This document shows positions 15,788 to 26,050 of a stretch of 35,299 nt of DNA, piece by piece. Source of the DNA: Pseudomonadota bacterium (GTDB taxonomy: Bacteria > Pseudomonadota > Gammaproteobacteria > Steroidobacterales > Steroidobacteraceae); contig JAEZCR010000279.1 in the NCBI GenBank assembly GCA_023433465.1, positions 1-35,299 on the forward strand. Direction: 5' to 3'. A program made the position numbers and the translations under genes. Position 1 is the first letter of the stretch; each line of letters starts with the position of its first letter. The notes below the pieces were generated by a model. The model did no database searches. It was given only the letters and a program-made list of their open reading frames with translations, and was not told the DNA's origin.

Positions 15788-18601
15788 GTGAAGAATCGCA
15801 AGAACGGGAGTGAGCGGGCCAGGGCCGTTCGGCGCAGGTCGCGCCACGAGATCGGAGCCACGGCCGGCTGCGCCATTTTCCTCGCCGCGGGCGGCGTCGC
15901 GCTCGCGCAGGATGCGCCCGCCACGGACATGGAAGAAGTCATCGTCTCCGGCATCCGCAAGAGCATCCAGGATTCGATCGGCGTCAAGAAGGACGAGTCC
16001 TCCATCGTCGAAGTGGTTTCGGCCGAGGACATCGGCAAGCTGCCGGACGCGTCGATCGCCGAGGCCATCGGTCGCCTGCCGGGCATTGCCGCCCAGCGCA
16101 CCAACGGCAGAGCGCAGACCTTGTCGATCCGCGGTCTCGGCCCCGACTTCACCGTCACGACGTTCAATGGCCGCGAACAGGCCTCGACCAACGACAACCG
16201 TACGGTGGAATTCGACCAGTACCCGTCGGAGCTCGTCACGCAGGTCAAGATCTACAAGACTCCCGATGCCGGCATGTCCTACCAGGGCATCGCGGGCACG
16301 ACCGACATCGCGACCGTGAAGCCGCTTTCCTGGTCGGATCGCAAGATTGCGCTCGGATACAAGCGCGAGCTCAACCAGCAGGACGCCAACATTCCCGGGC
16401 TGCCGGATTCGGGCGATCGCTTCAGCGCGACCTACATCGATCAGTTCGCGGACAACACCATCGGCGTGGCGCTCGGCATCGCCTACAACAAGACGCCTTA
16501 CCAGGCGCAGACGCGCGAGCCGTGGGGTTACCCCGAAGTCGACGGCAACCTGATCATCGGCGGCGACAAGTCCGGCGTGCAGTCGTCGTTCTACAAGCGC
16601 GAAGCGATCATGGGCGTCGTGGAGTTCAAGCCGAACGACCAGCTGCACATGCTGCTCGACGCCTACCACTCGGACTTCCAGGAACTGCAGACCATCCAGC
16701 GCATGGAGTTCGGGACCGTGTGGTCGGGCGCGACGCTGACGAATCCGGGCCCGGTGGAGCGCGAGCGCATCCAGTCCGGACTGTTTCCCGACGTTCCGTT
16801 CATGGTCATCGAGAACTACAACAACGATCGCCGCGCGACCGTCGATTCCATCGGCCTCAACACGGACTTCAGCTTCAACGAAGACTGGAGCGTGAACGGC
16901 GACCTGAGCTGGTCGAAGGTCACCCGCAATGATCTGCGCCTCGAATCGACGGCCGGCAATGGAACGTTCAACGATCCGACGTTCCTGCCGCAGACGGAAT
17001 CGATCTCGTTCACGACCGATCCCAACGGCGTCACCCGGTTCACGCCGAGCCTGGATTACAGCGACTACAACTCCGTGTTCCTCACCGATCCGGGTGGCTG
17101 GGGCGGTGGCCCGCGCCGCGCCGGATATGTCGGCGCGCCGGACATCAAGGACGAGATCAAGGCGATCCGCCTGTCGGCGACCCGCAAGCTCGAGACGGGC
17201 TTCGTCAACGAGATCTCGTTCGGCGCCAATTACGCCGAGCGCACGAAATCCAAGGAGCAGTTCCAGAGCAACCTGTGGCTGCGTGGCGATGTCTCCCACC
17301 TGGCCGTGCCGGAGGAGTACCGCACGGGAATCGCCGACTCGGCGTTCTTCGGCAGCCCGTACGGCATCATCGGATACAACGCAATCGCGATGTATCGCGA
17401 TGGCTTCTGGGAAGCGATCAACTCGGTGGTGGATCCGAACGCCAATTCGGGCGATCGCGAGAACAACGTCCGCAACACCTGGCAGGTCGACGAAACGCTG
17501 CTCACGCCGTTCGTGAAGGTGGGCATCAGCACCGAGCTCGGCAGCCTGCCGCTGCGCGGCAACATCGGCGTCCAGGCGGTGGACGTCGACCAGAGCGCGC
17601 AGCTGCACATGACGGACAATCCGAACGTCGTGCCGACGCCCGTGCAGGTGGTCGAGCAAGGTGACACGTACACGGACGTGTTGCCGAGCCTCAACCTCGC
17701 GCTCGAGTTGCCGCACGACATGAAGGTGCGGCTCGGCGCCGCGATTACCGTCGCGCGCCCGCGCCTCGACGAACTCGGTGGTGGTGCGACGTTCAGTGTT
17801 ACCAGCGACGGATCCTTGCCGACGATCGTCGACGGCCAGCCTTACTACTGGACCCGTAACGGCGGCGGCAATCCGGAGCTGCGGCCGTGGAAGGCGAACG
17901 CGTACGACCTGTCGTTCGAGAAGTACTTCAGCAACCAGGGTTACATTTCGCTGGCCGCGTACTACAAGGATCTCAAGACATACATCATCAACTCGTCCGA
18001 GATCGTGAGCTTCGAGGGTGTGCCGCTGCCGACTGTGGCGCCGGGCGACACGACGAGCTACGCGCTCGCCGATGCGAATCGCATGGGCGTGGCGACGGTC
18101 AAGACCAACGGCAAGGGTGGATACATCCGCGGATTCGAAGTCACGGCATCGATACCGTTCTCGTTGTTCGCGGAGGCACTCGATGGCTTCGGCTTCATCC
18201 TGAGCGGCGCGAAGAACAGCTCGTCGATCACGGTGAACGACGAGGAGATCCGCATACCGGGCCTTTCGACGAAGGTCATCAACTCGACGCTGTACTACGA
18301 GAAGCACGGATTCTCGGTGCGCGTGAGCAACCGCTACCGCGACGACTTCCTCGGCGAGGTGCCGCTGTTCGACAACACGCTCGACTTCAAGAACGTCGGC
18401 GCCGAGTCGCTGATCGATGCGCAGATCGGTTACACGGTGGGCAGTGGCGCGTTGAAGGGGCTGAGCTTCAGTCTCTCCGGAACCAACCTGACCGACGAGC
18501 CGTTCGTGCTGAACAACATCGATTCCGAGCCTTACCACACGATCAAGTACCAGAACTTCGGCGCCACGTACGCCGTGGCCCTGAGCTACGTGTTCCAGTA
18601 G
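15788..18601 (+). CDS. TonB-dependent outer-membrane receptor, Xanthomonas/Caulobacter type (maltodextrin uptake)
   Basis: Energy-coupled outer-membrane channel of 937 residues. A long basic N-terminus precedes the signal segment (about 23-41, ending GVALA). The TonB-box-like stretch EEVIVSGIR follows, then the plug (SIVEVVSAEDIGKLPDASIAEAIGRLPGIAAQR, SIRGLG) and a 22-strand-type beta barrel ending in an aromatic residue (YVFQ). The plug wording matches the TonB-Xanth-Caul subfamily, which includes the maltose receptor MalA of Caulobacter. The start is GTG 15788 with AGGGGGAG just upstream. Operator copy 4 lies upstream and the flavin halogenase follows after a hairpin. Substrate is inferred from the surrounding alpha-glucan enzymes. 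Confidence 0.92.
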   Translation: MKNRKNGSERARAVRRRSRHEIGATAGCAIFLAAGGVALAQDAPATDMEEVIVSGIRKSIQDSIGVKKDESSIVEVVSAEDIGKLPDASIAEAIGRLPGIAAQRTNGRAQTLSIRGLGPDFTVTTFNGREQASTNDNRTVEFDQYPSELVTQVKIYKTPDAGMSYQGIAGTTDIATVKPLSWSDRKIALGYKRELNQQDANIPGLPDSGDRFSATYIDQFADNTIGVALGIAYNKTPYQAQTREPWGYPEVDGNLIIGGDKSGVQSSFYKREAIMGVVEFKPNDQLHMLLDAYHSDFQELQTIQRMEFGTVWSGATLTNPGPVERERIQSGLFPDVPFMVIENYNNDRRATVDSIGLNTDFSFNEDWSVNGDLSWSKVTRNDLRLESTAGNGTFNDPTFLPQTESISFTTDPNGVTRFTPSLDYSDYNSVFLTDPGGWGGGPRRAGYVGAPDIKDEIKAIRLSATRKLETGFVNEISFGANYAERTKSKEQFQSNLWLRGDVSHLAVPEEYRTGIADSAFFGSPYGIIGYNAIAMYRDGFWEAINSVVDPNANSGDRENNVRNTWQVDETLLTPFVKVGISTELGSLPLRGNIGVQAVDVDQSAQLHMTDNPNVVPTPVQVVEQGDTYTDVLPSLNLALELPHDMKVRLGAAITVARPRLDELGGGATFSVTSDGSLPTIVDGQPYYWTRNGGGNPELRPWKANAYDLSFEKYFSNQGYISLAAYYKDLKTYIINSSEIVSFEGVPLPTVAPGDTTSYALADANRMGVATVKTNGKGGYIRGFEVTASIPFSLFAEALDGFGFILSGAKNSSSITVNDEEIRIPGLSTKVINSTLYYEKHGFSVRVSNRYRDDFLGEVPLFDNTLDFKNVGAESLIDAQIGYTVGSGALKGLSFSLSGTNLTDEPFVLNNIDSEPYHTIKYQNFGATYAVALSYVFQ

Positions 18602-18609
18602 ACCTCGAC

Positions 18610-18643
18610 GGTCATGGCCGGGGGGCTTCCCTCGGCCATGACC
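18610..18643 (+). other. GC-rich hairpin between TonB receptor and halogenase
   Basis: Perfect 11-bp arms (18610-18620 and 18633-18643), extended by a G-T pair and three G-C pairs to a 15-bp stem with a GCTT loop. It starts 9 bases after the receptor stop. No T-tract follows, so it is probably not a simple terminator. It may slow polymerase or protect the receptor mRNA 3' end, lowering halogenase expression relative to the receptor. Confidence 0.7.
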
Positions 18644-18662
18644 GGCCTGAGAAGCTAGGCGG

Positions 18663-20192
18663 GTGACAAGCAACGAAGTCAGATCCGTCGTCATCGCGGG
18701 AGGCGGAACGGCCGGCTGGATGACGGCCGCCGCGCTCGCGCGCGTGCTCGGTCCGCGGTTGTCGATCACGCTGGTGGAGTCCGCCGAGATAGGCATCGTC
18801 GGAGTCGGCGAGGCGACGATTCCCGCGATCGGCGAGTTCAACAAGCTGCTCAAGATCGACGAGAACGATTTCCTGCGGCAGACGCAGGGCACGTTCAAGC
18901 TCGGCATCGAGTTCGTCGACTGGTGGGAGAAAGGGCATGCGTACATGCATGCCTTCGGGCCGGTGGGCCGCGATCTCGCCTACATCCCGTTCCATAACTA
19001 CTTCCTCGCGGAAGCCGGGCTTCGGGACCAGGCCGATGGATCCGCGGGATCGCTGTGGGACTACAGCTTCAACTGGCTGGCCGCGAAGCAGGCACGGTTC
19101 GCGCGCGTGGACCGCATCGCCGACACGCCGCTCGCGGGTCTGACGTGGGCCTTCCACTTCGACGCGTCGTTGTACGCGGCCTATCTATCGCGGCTCGCGC
19201 AGGCCGCCGGCGTGCGTCGGGTCGAAGGCAGGATCGCCGAAGTGCTGCTCGAGGAAGGCGGCGACGTGCGCGCGTTGCGGCTCGCCGACGGTCGCGAGCT
19301 CGCGGGTGACCTGTTCATCGATTGCACGGGTTTTCGGGGCCTCCTGATCGAAGGCGCGCTGCGCACGGGCTTCGAGGACTGGTCGCGGTGGCTGCCCTGC
19401 GATCGCGCGCTCGCGGTGCCTTCGGCGAACACGAGCCCATTGCTGCCGTACACGCGCTCGACGGCGCTCGAGGCGGGGTGGCAGTGGAGGATTCCGCTGC
19501 AACACCGCACCGGCAACGGCCACGTCTACAGCTCGGCGCACACCACGGACGAGCGCGCCCGTGAGCTGCTGCTCGCGAATCTGGACGCGCCCGCGCTGGC
19601 CGAGCCGCGGCTGATCCGCTTTGCGACCGGCCGACGCAAACTACTGTGGAACCGCAACGTGGTGTGTCTGGGGCTCGCGAGCGGCTTCGTCGAGCCGCTC
19701 GAGTCCACCGCCATCCACATCATCCAGGTGTCGATCCAGCGCCTGATACTGCTGTTTCCGCATCTCGGCGACTGCGAGGAGCGTCGCCGCGAATTCAACC
19801 GCGCGTCGATCGCGGAGTACGAATTCATCCGCGACTTCATCATCCTGCATTACCACGCCAACAATCGCGTGGGCGAACCGTTCTGGGACGGGTGCCGGAA
19901 CATGGAGATTCCCGACTCGTTGCGGCACAAGATCGAACTGTTCCGCGAGACGGCGGGAATCTTCTGCTCCCCGGACGACCTGTTCCAGCTCAACAGCTGG
20001 CTGCAGGTGTTGTGGGGGCAGGGTGTGCGTCCGCGGGCGATGCACCCCTTCGTCGAGACGGTCTCTCCGCGCGACCGCGCGGGCTATCTACAGGACCTGC
20101 GCGGCCTGATCGCCCAGGCAGCCAGCCGGCTGCCCGGCCACGCGGAGTTCATCGCGCGCCACTGCGCCGCGCCGACGGCCCGCGTGGCCTGA
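18663..20192 (+). CDS. Flavin-dependent tryptophan-halogenase-family protein
   Basis: FADH2-dependent halogenase fold (PF04820), 509 residues, cytoplasmic. The FAD motif is GGGTAGWM (13-20). The catalytic lysine is Lys79 in GTFKLGIEF, the same number as in PrnA/RebH. The halogenase signature WxWxIP is at Trp273-Pro278 (GWQWRIP). GFVEPLESTAIHII carries Glu347-Ser348, the equivalent of the essential Glu346-Ser347. All catalytic marks are therefore intact. The start is GTG 18663 with only a weak upstream ribosome site. It follows the TonB receptor with 61 bases between, in an arrangement common in Caulobacter and Xanthomonas sugar loci, where the substrate is unknown. No halogenated natural-product genes are nearby, and no flavin reductase is adjacent. 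Confidence 0.9.
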   Translation: MTSNEVRSVVIAGGGTAGWMTAAALARVLGPRLSITLVESAEIGIVGVGEATIPAIGEFNKLLKIDENDFLRQTQGTFKLGIEFVDWWEKGHAYMHAFGPVGRDLAYIPFHNYFLAEAGLRDQADGSAGSLWDYSFNWLAAKQARFARVDRIADTPLAGLTWAFHFDASLYAAYLSRLAQAAGVRRVEGRIAEVLLEEGGDVRALRLADGRELAGDLFIDCTGFRGLLIEGALRTGFEDWSRWLPCDRALAVPSANTSPLLPYTRSTALEAGWQWRIPLQHRTGNGHVYSSAHTTDERARELLLANLDAPALAEPRLIRFATGRRKLLWNRNVVCLGLASGFVEPLESTAIHIIQVSIQRLILLFPHLGDCEERRREFNRASIAEYEFIRDFIILHYHANNRVGEPFWDGCRNMEIPDSLRHKIELFRETAGIFCSPDDLFQLNSWLQVLWGQGVRPRAMHPFVETVSPRDRAGYLQDLRGLIAQAASRLPGHAEFIARHCAAPTARVA

Positions 20193-20193
20193 C

Positions 20194-20228
20194 CTTCTCC
20201 CGGCTTTTCCGTGCCAGGCACCGTCTTC
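20194..20228. repeat. Third copy of the GTGCCAGGCACC repeat
   Basis: 35 bases matching 12649-12683 with two differences (G to C at the end of CTTCTCCCGG, and T to G after GGCACC). It begins directly after the halogenase stop and overlaps the stop codon of the convergent dioxygenase gene, the same position the right arm of the first repeat has relative to lacI. There is no partner arm here. Confidence 0.85.
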
Positions 20229-21480
20229 AGCGCGCGGCTACCGAGTACAGGACCTTCGTATTACGCGTCTTGAGGAAGTCGTCGAGCGACTCGCCGCGCA
20301 TGGCCGCGTAGATGTGCAGGTTGGTGGTGCCGACCACGGCGCCCAACTTCTCCAGCAGGAAGAAGATCGCGCCGTGGTGAATGAGCGCGCGCCAGTCCCG
20401 CGCCCGCAGCATCCTGCGCTCCTCTTCGCTGAGCCCAGCTTCCTCGAACAACCCTTCCGGATCGTCGAGGAACCGTCTGCGCCGTTCCGGCCGTAGCAGC
20501 GAATGCAGGAGCGAGTTCAGCCGGTACGCCTTCACGCTGCGTTCCAGCGTGAACGGATACGTGCCCGGCAGCTTCTCGACGCCGCGCCACTGGCGCTCGA
20601 TGCGCTCGCGATACTGCGCGGGCGATTCGGAATCCGACTCGTCGGAATCGTCTTCGAAGATCACCGTCGCGATCGGCGTCATCGACGGCAGGTAGTAAGC
20701 CTGGTGCAGCTTCTTCACTTTCGGTGCGAGCGCACCACGCATCAGCAGCCACATGATGACCTCGGAACCTTCCATGCCGCCCTTCTCGGCGTACTCGGCG
20801 ATGGTGATGTCGGTGAGCTTCTCGGGCTCCTTCTCCAGTAGTTCGAGGAATTCCATGTCCCAGGGTGTGTTGTTGAATCCCGCGCGTTCGCCATGCACCT
20901 GGTGCGACAGACCCCCCGTGCCGACGATCGCGACCTTGAGGTCCTCGGGATAACTGTGGATGGCCTTGCGCAGCGCGCGGCCGAGCTTGAAGCAGCGCCG
21001 CGCCGACGGGATCGGCAATTGCAGAACGCCGACCTGCAGCGGCACGATCGCGCCCGGCCATTCCTTCTCGTGCGGCCACAGCAGCGACAGCGGCGAGAAG
21101 CAGCCGTGATCGAGTCCCTTCTCCTGAAAGAACGACAGGTCGAACTCGTCCGCGACCAGTCCCTTGGCGATGTGCCGCGCGAGCGCCGGGTGACCCTTGA
21201 TGGGCGGTAGTTTGCGCGCGCCGCCGCCTTCGTCCGCCACCCAGAACTTCTCGCCCACGCCGAGCGTGAATTGCGAGTAATGATCGAAGAAGAACGAGGT
21301 GATGTGGTCGTTGTAGATGAAGAACAGCACGTCGGGCTTCTTGTCCGCGAGCCATTTCTTCACGGGCTCGTAGCCGGCGAAGATCGGCGCCCACACCGGG
21401 TCCTCGTGTTTTTTCGCGTCGAGCGCGAAGCCGATGGTCGGGGTGTGGGAGGTTGCGATGCCGCCAACAATAGTGGCCAT
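20227..21480 (-). CDS. galA: Gallate dioxygenase (class III extradiol, fused LigB-LigA form)
   Basis: Fe(II) ring-cleaving enzyme that opens gallate to 4-oxalomesaconate. 417 residues, as for DesB of Sphingobium and GalA of Pseudomonas: a LigB-like catalytic domain (1-270) followed by a LigA-like C-terminal domain (about 300-417), which separates it from two-subunit protocatechuate 4,5-dioxygenases. Iron ligands are His12 (ATSHTP), His59 (YNDHIT) and a Glu in MEGSE (237 or 240). The catalytic His region is His124 (GLDHGCFSPL) and His193 (GLSHQ). Tyr412 near the end (KVLYSVAAR) matches a substrate contact of DesB, from memory. The ATG at 21480 has GGAG upstream. It stands alone, divergent from the SDR gene, with no hydratase or aldolase of the pathway in view. 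Confidence 0.85.
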   Translation of the reverse strand: MATIVGGIATSHTPTIGFALDAKKHEDPVWAPIFAGYEPVKKWLADKKPDVLFFIYNDHITSFFFDHYSQFTLGVGEKFWVADEGGGARKLPPIKGHPALARHIAKGLVADEFDLSFFQEKGLDHGCFSPLSLLWPHEKEWPGAIVPLQVGVLQLPIPSARRCFKLGRALRKAIHSYPEDLKVAIVGTGGLSHQVHGERAGFNNTPWDMEFLELLEKEPEKLTDITIAEYAEKGGMEGSEVIMWLLMRGALAPKVKKLHQAYYLPSMTPIATVIFEDDSDESDSESPAQYRERIERQWRGVEKLPGTYPFTLERSVKAYRLNSLLHSLLRPERRRRFLDDPEGLFEEAGLSEEERRMLRARDWRALIHHGAIFFLLEKLGAVVGTTNLHIYAAMRGESLDDFLKTRNTKVLYSVAAR

Positions 21481-21613
21481 GGAGCTCTCCGGGAGTCGCG
21501 ATTTTCAGGGGCCCAAGGTAACCGCACCCGGCGTACCTGACCCGCCCGCGAGCGAACGAGGGCGCGTACCGATGGTCGAGTCGAAAGCCCACGAATCGTG
21601 CACCATTCGCGCC

Positions 21614-22369
21614 ATGCAGAAAGTCCTCGTCACGGCCGGCGCCGCCGGCATCGGCCGGGAAATCACACGGGCGTTCGCCGCGGCTGGCGCCCGCGTGTGC
21701 GCGATCGACGTCGACGCCGATGCCCTGGTCGCCCTGCGTCAGGAAATACCCGCGGTCCTGACCGACGTGTGCGATCTCGGCAGCCTGCCCTCGATCGAGG
21801 CCGTCGTGCCGCGTGCGATCGGCGCGCTCGGCGGGCTCGACGTGCTCGTGAACAACGCCGGCATCGCCGGTCCCACGTCCCCGGTCGAGCTATTCGATCC
21901 CGCGGAGTGGGACCGCGTCATGCGCGTGAATCTCGACGGCACCTTCAACGTCACGCGGCTCGCGATCCCGTTTCTGCGCAAGTCGCGCGCGGCCAGCATC
22001 GTCAACATGTCCTCGGCCGCGGGGAAATTCGGTTATCCGTTGCGCAGTGCCTACGCGACCAGCAAGTGGGGCGTCATCGGATTCACGAAGACACTCTCGA
22101 TGGAGCTCGGCGAATTCGGGATCCGCGCGAACGCGATCCTGCCCGGTGCGGTGGCGGGTCCGCGGATGGATCATGTGCTCGAGGGTCGCGCCGCCGCGAG
22201 TGGGCGGTCGCTCGACGAGGAGCGCGCGATCGCGCTCGCCACGCGCTCGATCAAGGCACTGACCGAGGCCAGCGAGATCGCGGCGCTGGCGCTGTTCCTG
22301 GCGTCCGATGCCGCGCGCACGATCTCCGGACAGGCGATCTCCATCGACGGCGACATGCATCGCTCTTGA
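21614..22369 (+). CDS. Short-chain dehydrogenase/reductase (SDR, classical type)
   Basis: NAD(P)-dependent oxidoreductase of 251 residues from the ATG at 21614, a normal SDR length. The reading frame is open further upstream, and 21572 is a possible alternative; neither has a clear ribosome site, but 21614 gives the standard N-terminus. Nucleotide motif TAGAAGIG (7-14, with Ala in place of the first Gly), NNAGIAG, active-site Ser in NMSSAAG, and Tyr147-x3-Lys151 (YATSK). An Asp after the second strand (CAIDVDAD) suggests NAD preference. It is divergent from the gallate dioxygenase (133 bases between the starts) and just upstream of the PQQ dehydrogenase. Substrate is unknown; a role in aromatic or alcohol oxidation is inferred from neighbours only. 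Confidence 0.88.
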   Translation: MQKVLVTAGAAGIGREITRAFAAAGARVCAIDVDADALVALRQEIPAVLTDVCDLGSLPSIEAVVPRAIGALGGLDVLVNNAGIAGPTSPVELFDPAEWDRVMRVNLDGTFNVTRLAIPFLRKSRAASIVNMSSAAGKFGYPLRSAYATSKWGVIGFTKTLSMELGEFGIRANAILPGAVAGPRMDHVLEGRAAASGRSLDEERAIALATRSIKALTEASEIAALALFLASDAARTISGQAISIDGDMHRS

Positions 22370-22449
22370 ATCATTGCGCGTTCACTGATAGTCGAGCCCT
22401 CGGCGCGCCGCGTCGCGCCTGATAAGACAATCCGGGCTCAGGGGGAAGT

Positions 22450-24618
<2,169 letters not shown>

Positions 24619-24665
24619 CCCCGGCCGTGGGATGCGGGGGATCGAACTAGTTAGGGAGCCGCGCG

Positions 24666-25307
24666 GTGCGTCGTAAGACTTTCGCGCGGCTCGTGGTTTC
24701 CATGTGCGGCGTCGTCGCGCTGGCCCTCTCGGGCTCGGCCGCCGCGGCCGAGGAGCCCCAATCAACGACCAGGCCGCAACCCGTGCTCGCCGGCAAGGTG
24801 CTCAAGATCAATGACGGCGATTCGATCGAGGTGAGCCTGGATTCGGGCCGGGCGCGCGTGCGCCTCTCCGCGATCGACACGCCCGAATACGACCAGCCGT
24901 ACGGTGACAAGTCCAGCGCGGCGTTGAAGGCGATGCTGCCCGAGGGTTCTCCGGTCGAGCTCGAAGTCGTGACGCAGGATTCGTTCCGCAGGCTCGTCGC
25001 GGTGATCTGGAAGGTGGCCGACGGCGAGCGCATCAACATCAACGAAGTCATGTTGCGCGAGGGCCATGGTTGGGCCTATCGGCGCTACATGGGCGATCCG
25101 CGCTTCTGTGACATCGAAGCTGGGGCGCGCGACGGCAAACGCGGGCTGTGGGCGCAGCCGGTGAGCGAGTGGGTCTATCCACCCGAATGGCGTTTCCTCA
25201 AGAACGGCGAGATCCGGACGCTGCCGGCTCCGTACGCGGAGACGCGCGAACAGTGCGTCGCAGTCATGCGACGCGCGGGGGTCGCGACCTACACGCCGCC
25301 GAATTGA
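24666..25307 (+). CDS. Exported thermonuclease-family (SNase-like) protein
   Basis: 213 residues from GTG 24666, with AGGGAG about 7 bases upstream. A signal peptide (about 8-27, ending SAAAA) predicts export. The staphylococcal-nuclease-like fold is shown by KVLKINDGDSIEV (metal Asp), RVRLSAIDTPEYDQPYG (catalytic Arg region and Asp), and VLREGHGWAYRRY with GLWA. A basic/aromatic C-terminal tail extends past the domain. Probably a calcium-dependent nuclease of the periplasm. It follows the PQQ dehydrogenase by 47 bases on the same strand and may share its transcript, with no obvious functional link. It ends 7 bases from the convergent GST gene. Confidence 0.87.
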   Translation: MRRKTFARLVVSMCGVVALALSGSAAAAEEPQSTTRPQPVLAGKVLKINDGDSIEVSLDSGRARVRLSAIDTPEYDQPYGDKSSAALKAMLPEGSPVELEVVTQDSFRRLVAVIWKVADGERININEVMLREGHGWAYRRYMGDPRFCDIEAGARDGKRGLWAQPVSEWVYPPEWRFLKNGEIRTLPAPYAETREQCVAVMRRAGVATYTPPN

Positions 25308-25314
25308 CGCCCGA

Positions 25315-26001
25315 TCACGCCAGCATCTTGCGGGCGCTTTCGATGGTGTTGGCTTTGTCCGCGTTGGTATCCGCGGGTGGCGTATTGTTGCGGCCCTTCC
25401 GGGCCGCGGGGCGCGCGCCGACTAGATTCATCCAGCGCTCGAGCTGCGGCAGTCCGTCGACACTCACACCCGACCAGCCGTAACCCGCGACCCAGCTCCA
25501 TAGCGCAATGTCGGCGATCGAATATTCGCTGCCGGCGATGTATTCGTTCGCGGCGAGCTGTCTTTCCATCACTTCGAACAGGCGCCGGACCTCGCGCTGG
25601 TAACGGTCGATCGCGTACGGAATCTTCTCGGGCGCGTAACGATAGAAGACGTTCGCCTGGCCCATCATCGGTCCCACGCCCGCCATCTGGAACATGAGCC
25701 ACTGAAGCACGCGCGAGCGCGCCTTGGGTTCTGTGGGCAGCAGCCTGACCGGCGATTTGTCGCCGTACGTTTCCGCGAGATAGATGAGAATCGCGCCGGA
25801 TTCGAACACGGCGAAGTCGCCGTTCGCATGATCGATGATCGCGGGAATGCGCCCGTTCGGATTGATCTCGAGGAACCAGTCCTCCTTCTGCTCGAGTTTC
25901 GACAGCGTGAGCAGGCGCACGGTGTAGGGCAGTCCCATTTCCTCGAGCGCGATGGAAATCTTCCAGCCATTGGGTGTGGCCGCGGTGAACAACTCGATCA
26001 T
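25315..26001 (-). CDS. Glutathione S-transferase, Nu/YfcG-like
   Basis: 228 residues from the ATG at 26001, which has GAGGAAC 7 bases upstream; the longer open frame is discarded. The thioredoxin-like N-terminal domain begins MIELFTAATPNGWKISIALEE, where TPNG is the signature of YfcG-type enzymes that bind glutathione disulfide and act as disulfide-bond oxidoreductases. The cis-Pro motif is NGRIPAIIDH and the glutathione gamma-glutamyl contact is ESGAI. The alpha-helical C-terminal domain contains SIADIALWSWV. The last 25 residues are polar and probably disordered. It is divergent from the AEC transporter, with 49 bases between starts. Its role here, such as thiol protection or aromatic detoxification, is not determined. 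Confidence 0.9.
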   Translation of the reverse strand: MIELFTAATPNGWKISIALEEMGLPYTVRLLTLSKLEQKEDWFLEINPNGRIPAIIDHANGDFAVFESGAILIYLAETYGDKSPVRLLPTEPKARSRVLQWLMFQMAGVGPMMGQANVFYRYAPEKIPYAIDRYQREVRRLFEVMERQLAANEYIAGSEYSIADIALWSWVAGYGWSGVSVDGLPQLERWMNLVGARPAARKGRNNTPPADTNADKANTIESARKMLA

Positions 26002-26050
26002 GTTGAGGTTCCTCGTGTTCCTTGAGGGTTGCGCAGTATAGATTGCCGGA

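Noticed and set aside
14657..18946. Open minus-strand frame of 1429 codons
   Set aside because: It is antisense to the TonB receptor and part of the alpha-glucosidase, both of which have full family signatures. The translation is Arg/Ala/Val-rich with no recognisable domain, as expected for an out-of-frame shadow in GC-rich DNA.
18663..20192. Halogenase as the mark of a secondary-metabolite gene cluster
   Set aside because: There is no NRPS, PKS, tryptophan dimerisation or flavin reductase gene around it. The neighbours are a sugar receptor and regulator sites, so a natural-product cluster is not supported.
20227..21480. Call as protocatechuate 4,5-dioxygenase beta subunit
   Set aside because: The protein continues past the LigB domain into a LigA-like domain for a total of 417 residues, the architecture of gallate dioxygenases.
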